Part shown: piece by piece, positions 9,766-10,326 of the stretch
Layout of the letters: each line of letters begins with the position of its first letter
Position numbering within the stretch: the first letter of the stretch is position 1
Assembly: GCA_028716125.1 (NCBI GenBank)
Contig: JAQUQK010000053.1
Coordinates: 1-10,326 of the forward strand
Source: Thermoplasmatota archaeon
GTDB lineage: Archaea; Thermoplasmatota; JAQUQK01
Direction of reading: 5' to 3'
DNA: 10,326 nucleotides
Notes under the pieces: model-generated
Database searches by the model: none
Told to the model about the DNA's origin: nothing
Seen by the model: the letters and a program-made list of their open reading frames with translations, nothing else
Translations under genes and position numbers: made by a program

Positions 9766-10326
9766 CTACCACGGCATATTTTCTCGACACTGCACCAATT
9801 CCTGCGAGCTCAATACCCGCCAGTAAAACGCGATCCCATCAAGGTCGCCGTCGAAACAATAGGGGTACGCGGTCAGCGGCAAGCCCACGAAATCCGCCCG
9901 CGCTCCCACCGTGATCGGGTGTGGACTGTCGTTAAGCGGTGGGGCGGGGCTATAGGCCGACGACGGCGGGTACAACACACCATCAACCCAAAACTGCATA
10001 GACGCCTTGGTTATTCCGTTCGTCCACACGTATGCCACGTCATGCCAGTCGCCGTCGTCCAAAATCGCCTCGGCGGCGGCGGAATAGACCCACTCGTTGT
10101 CATCCTCCACATCCAACATCCGAGCGTCCATGATGCCGTCGCCCTCGCGGCTGAATCCAAGATGGCACATAAAGTCGCCGGTGGCGCTATTTGTCGGACC
10201 CTGCGAAAAAATCGTATCACGCTCGTCAGTGTTCTCGCGCCGTACTCGCGCCACGAGCGACCAGGTTGTTGCATAGCCGGGATCGTTGGTCCCCTTGATG
10301 AAATCGTCCGTGCCGTCGAACCAAGC
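9766..10326 (-). CDS. LamG/concanavalin-like lectin domain protein, N-terminus outside the window
   Basis: The frame is open to the right edge, so the visible 187 residues are the C-terminal part of a longer protein. They show a LamG-type jelly roll: AWFDGTDDFIKG near the edge, TWSLVARVRREN (21-32), DTIFSQGPT, LDDGDWHDVAYVW (89-101), QFWVDGVLY (111-119) and a final DGDLDGIAFYWRVLSSQEL. These match the 'FDGtdDyi', 'dgkWHhva' and 'iDevriynraLs.eEi' signatures of the fold. In phages such domains sit on tail fibres or head decorations and bind sugars. The C-terminal placement at the end of a large protein agrees with that. It is followed after 15 nt by the 45-residue membrane protein. Confidence 0.75.
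   Translation of the reverse strand, partial: AWFDGTDDFIKGTNDPGYATTWSLVARVRRENTDERDTIFSQGPTNSATGDFMCHLGFSREGDGIMDARMLDVEDDNEWVYSAAAEAILDDGDWHDVAYVWTNGITKASMQFWVDGVLYPPSSAYSPAPPLNDSPHPITVGARADFVGLPLTAYPYCFDGDLDGIAFYWRVLSSQELVQCRENMPW

Overview
The window reads as part of a bacterial double-stranded DNA phage or prophage. Every gene I can support lies on the minus strand, so transcription runs from position 10326 towards 1. Genes are short and tightly packed, and many start inside the end of the gene before (ATGA and similar overlaps). An Erf-type annealing protein, a DUF1376-type replication protein, a cell-wall hydrolase and a lectin-like appendage protein all fit a phage. Outside one block the DNA is GC-rich (35/60 and 37/60 G+C in two hand-counted lines). 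The host cannot be named from this sequence.

First region in transcription order (10326 to 7954). A LamG-type lectin domain protein, cut by the window edge, is followed by a 45-residue single-pass membrane protein. Next comes an intact metacaspase (caspase-fold cysteine peptidase, His83/Cys147), then an 87-residue protein with a C-terminal membrane segment, then a protein resembling the permuted papain-like YiiX/YaeF family. The last four genes overlap or nearly touch, so two cysteine-peptidase folds and two small membrane proteins appear to be made together. This could serve host exit, virion processing or host interference; the sequence does not decide.

A 240-bp gap (7714-7953) holds an extended -10 promoter candidate and a 9-bp dyad. 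The second operon (7713 to 4240) then carries a 67-residue protein, two small basic proteins, a membrane-anchored 3D-domain cell-wall hydrolase, two unknown proteins, a cysteine-rich protein, an Erf-type single-strand annealing protein with an extra C-terminal domain, and two further zinc-ribbon proteins.

At 2658-4240 lies a sharply AT-rich block (15/60 and 16/60 G+C in two lines). It encodes a 55-residue protein, a PAPS-reductase-family protein and an intact IS607-type serine recombinase, in that order and overlapping. It has no tnpB. The 8-bp sequence acctcctt, a Shine-Dalgarno site read on the minus strand, flanks it on both sides. Joining the flanks at that repeat restores an ordinary operon junction: a stop codon, a Shine-Dalgarno site and a GTG start 12 nt after the stop. 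The block is best read as a small IS607-like element with a nucleotide-dependent sulfur-enzyme-like cargo, inserted in a ribosome binding site. This is the strongest candidate for an undescribed system here, with the phage metacaspase cassette second.

The phage operon resumes below 2652 with three small unknown genes, the DUF1376 replication protein, a possible 31-residue ORF, a 104-residue helical protein, a cysteine-rich 67-residue protein and a gene cut by the left edge. I see no tRNA, rRNA or CRISPR array, and no gene-free stretch longer than 300 bases.
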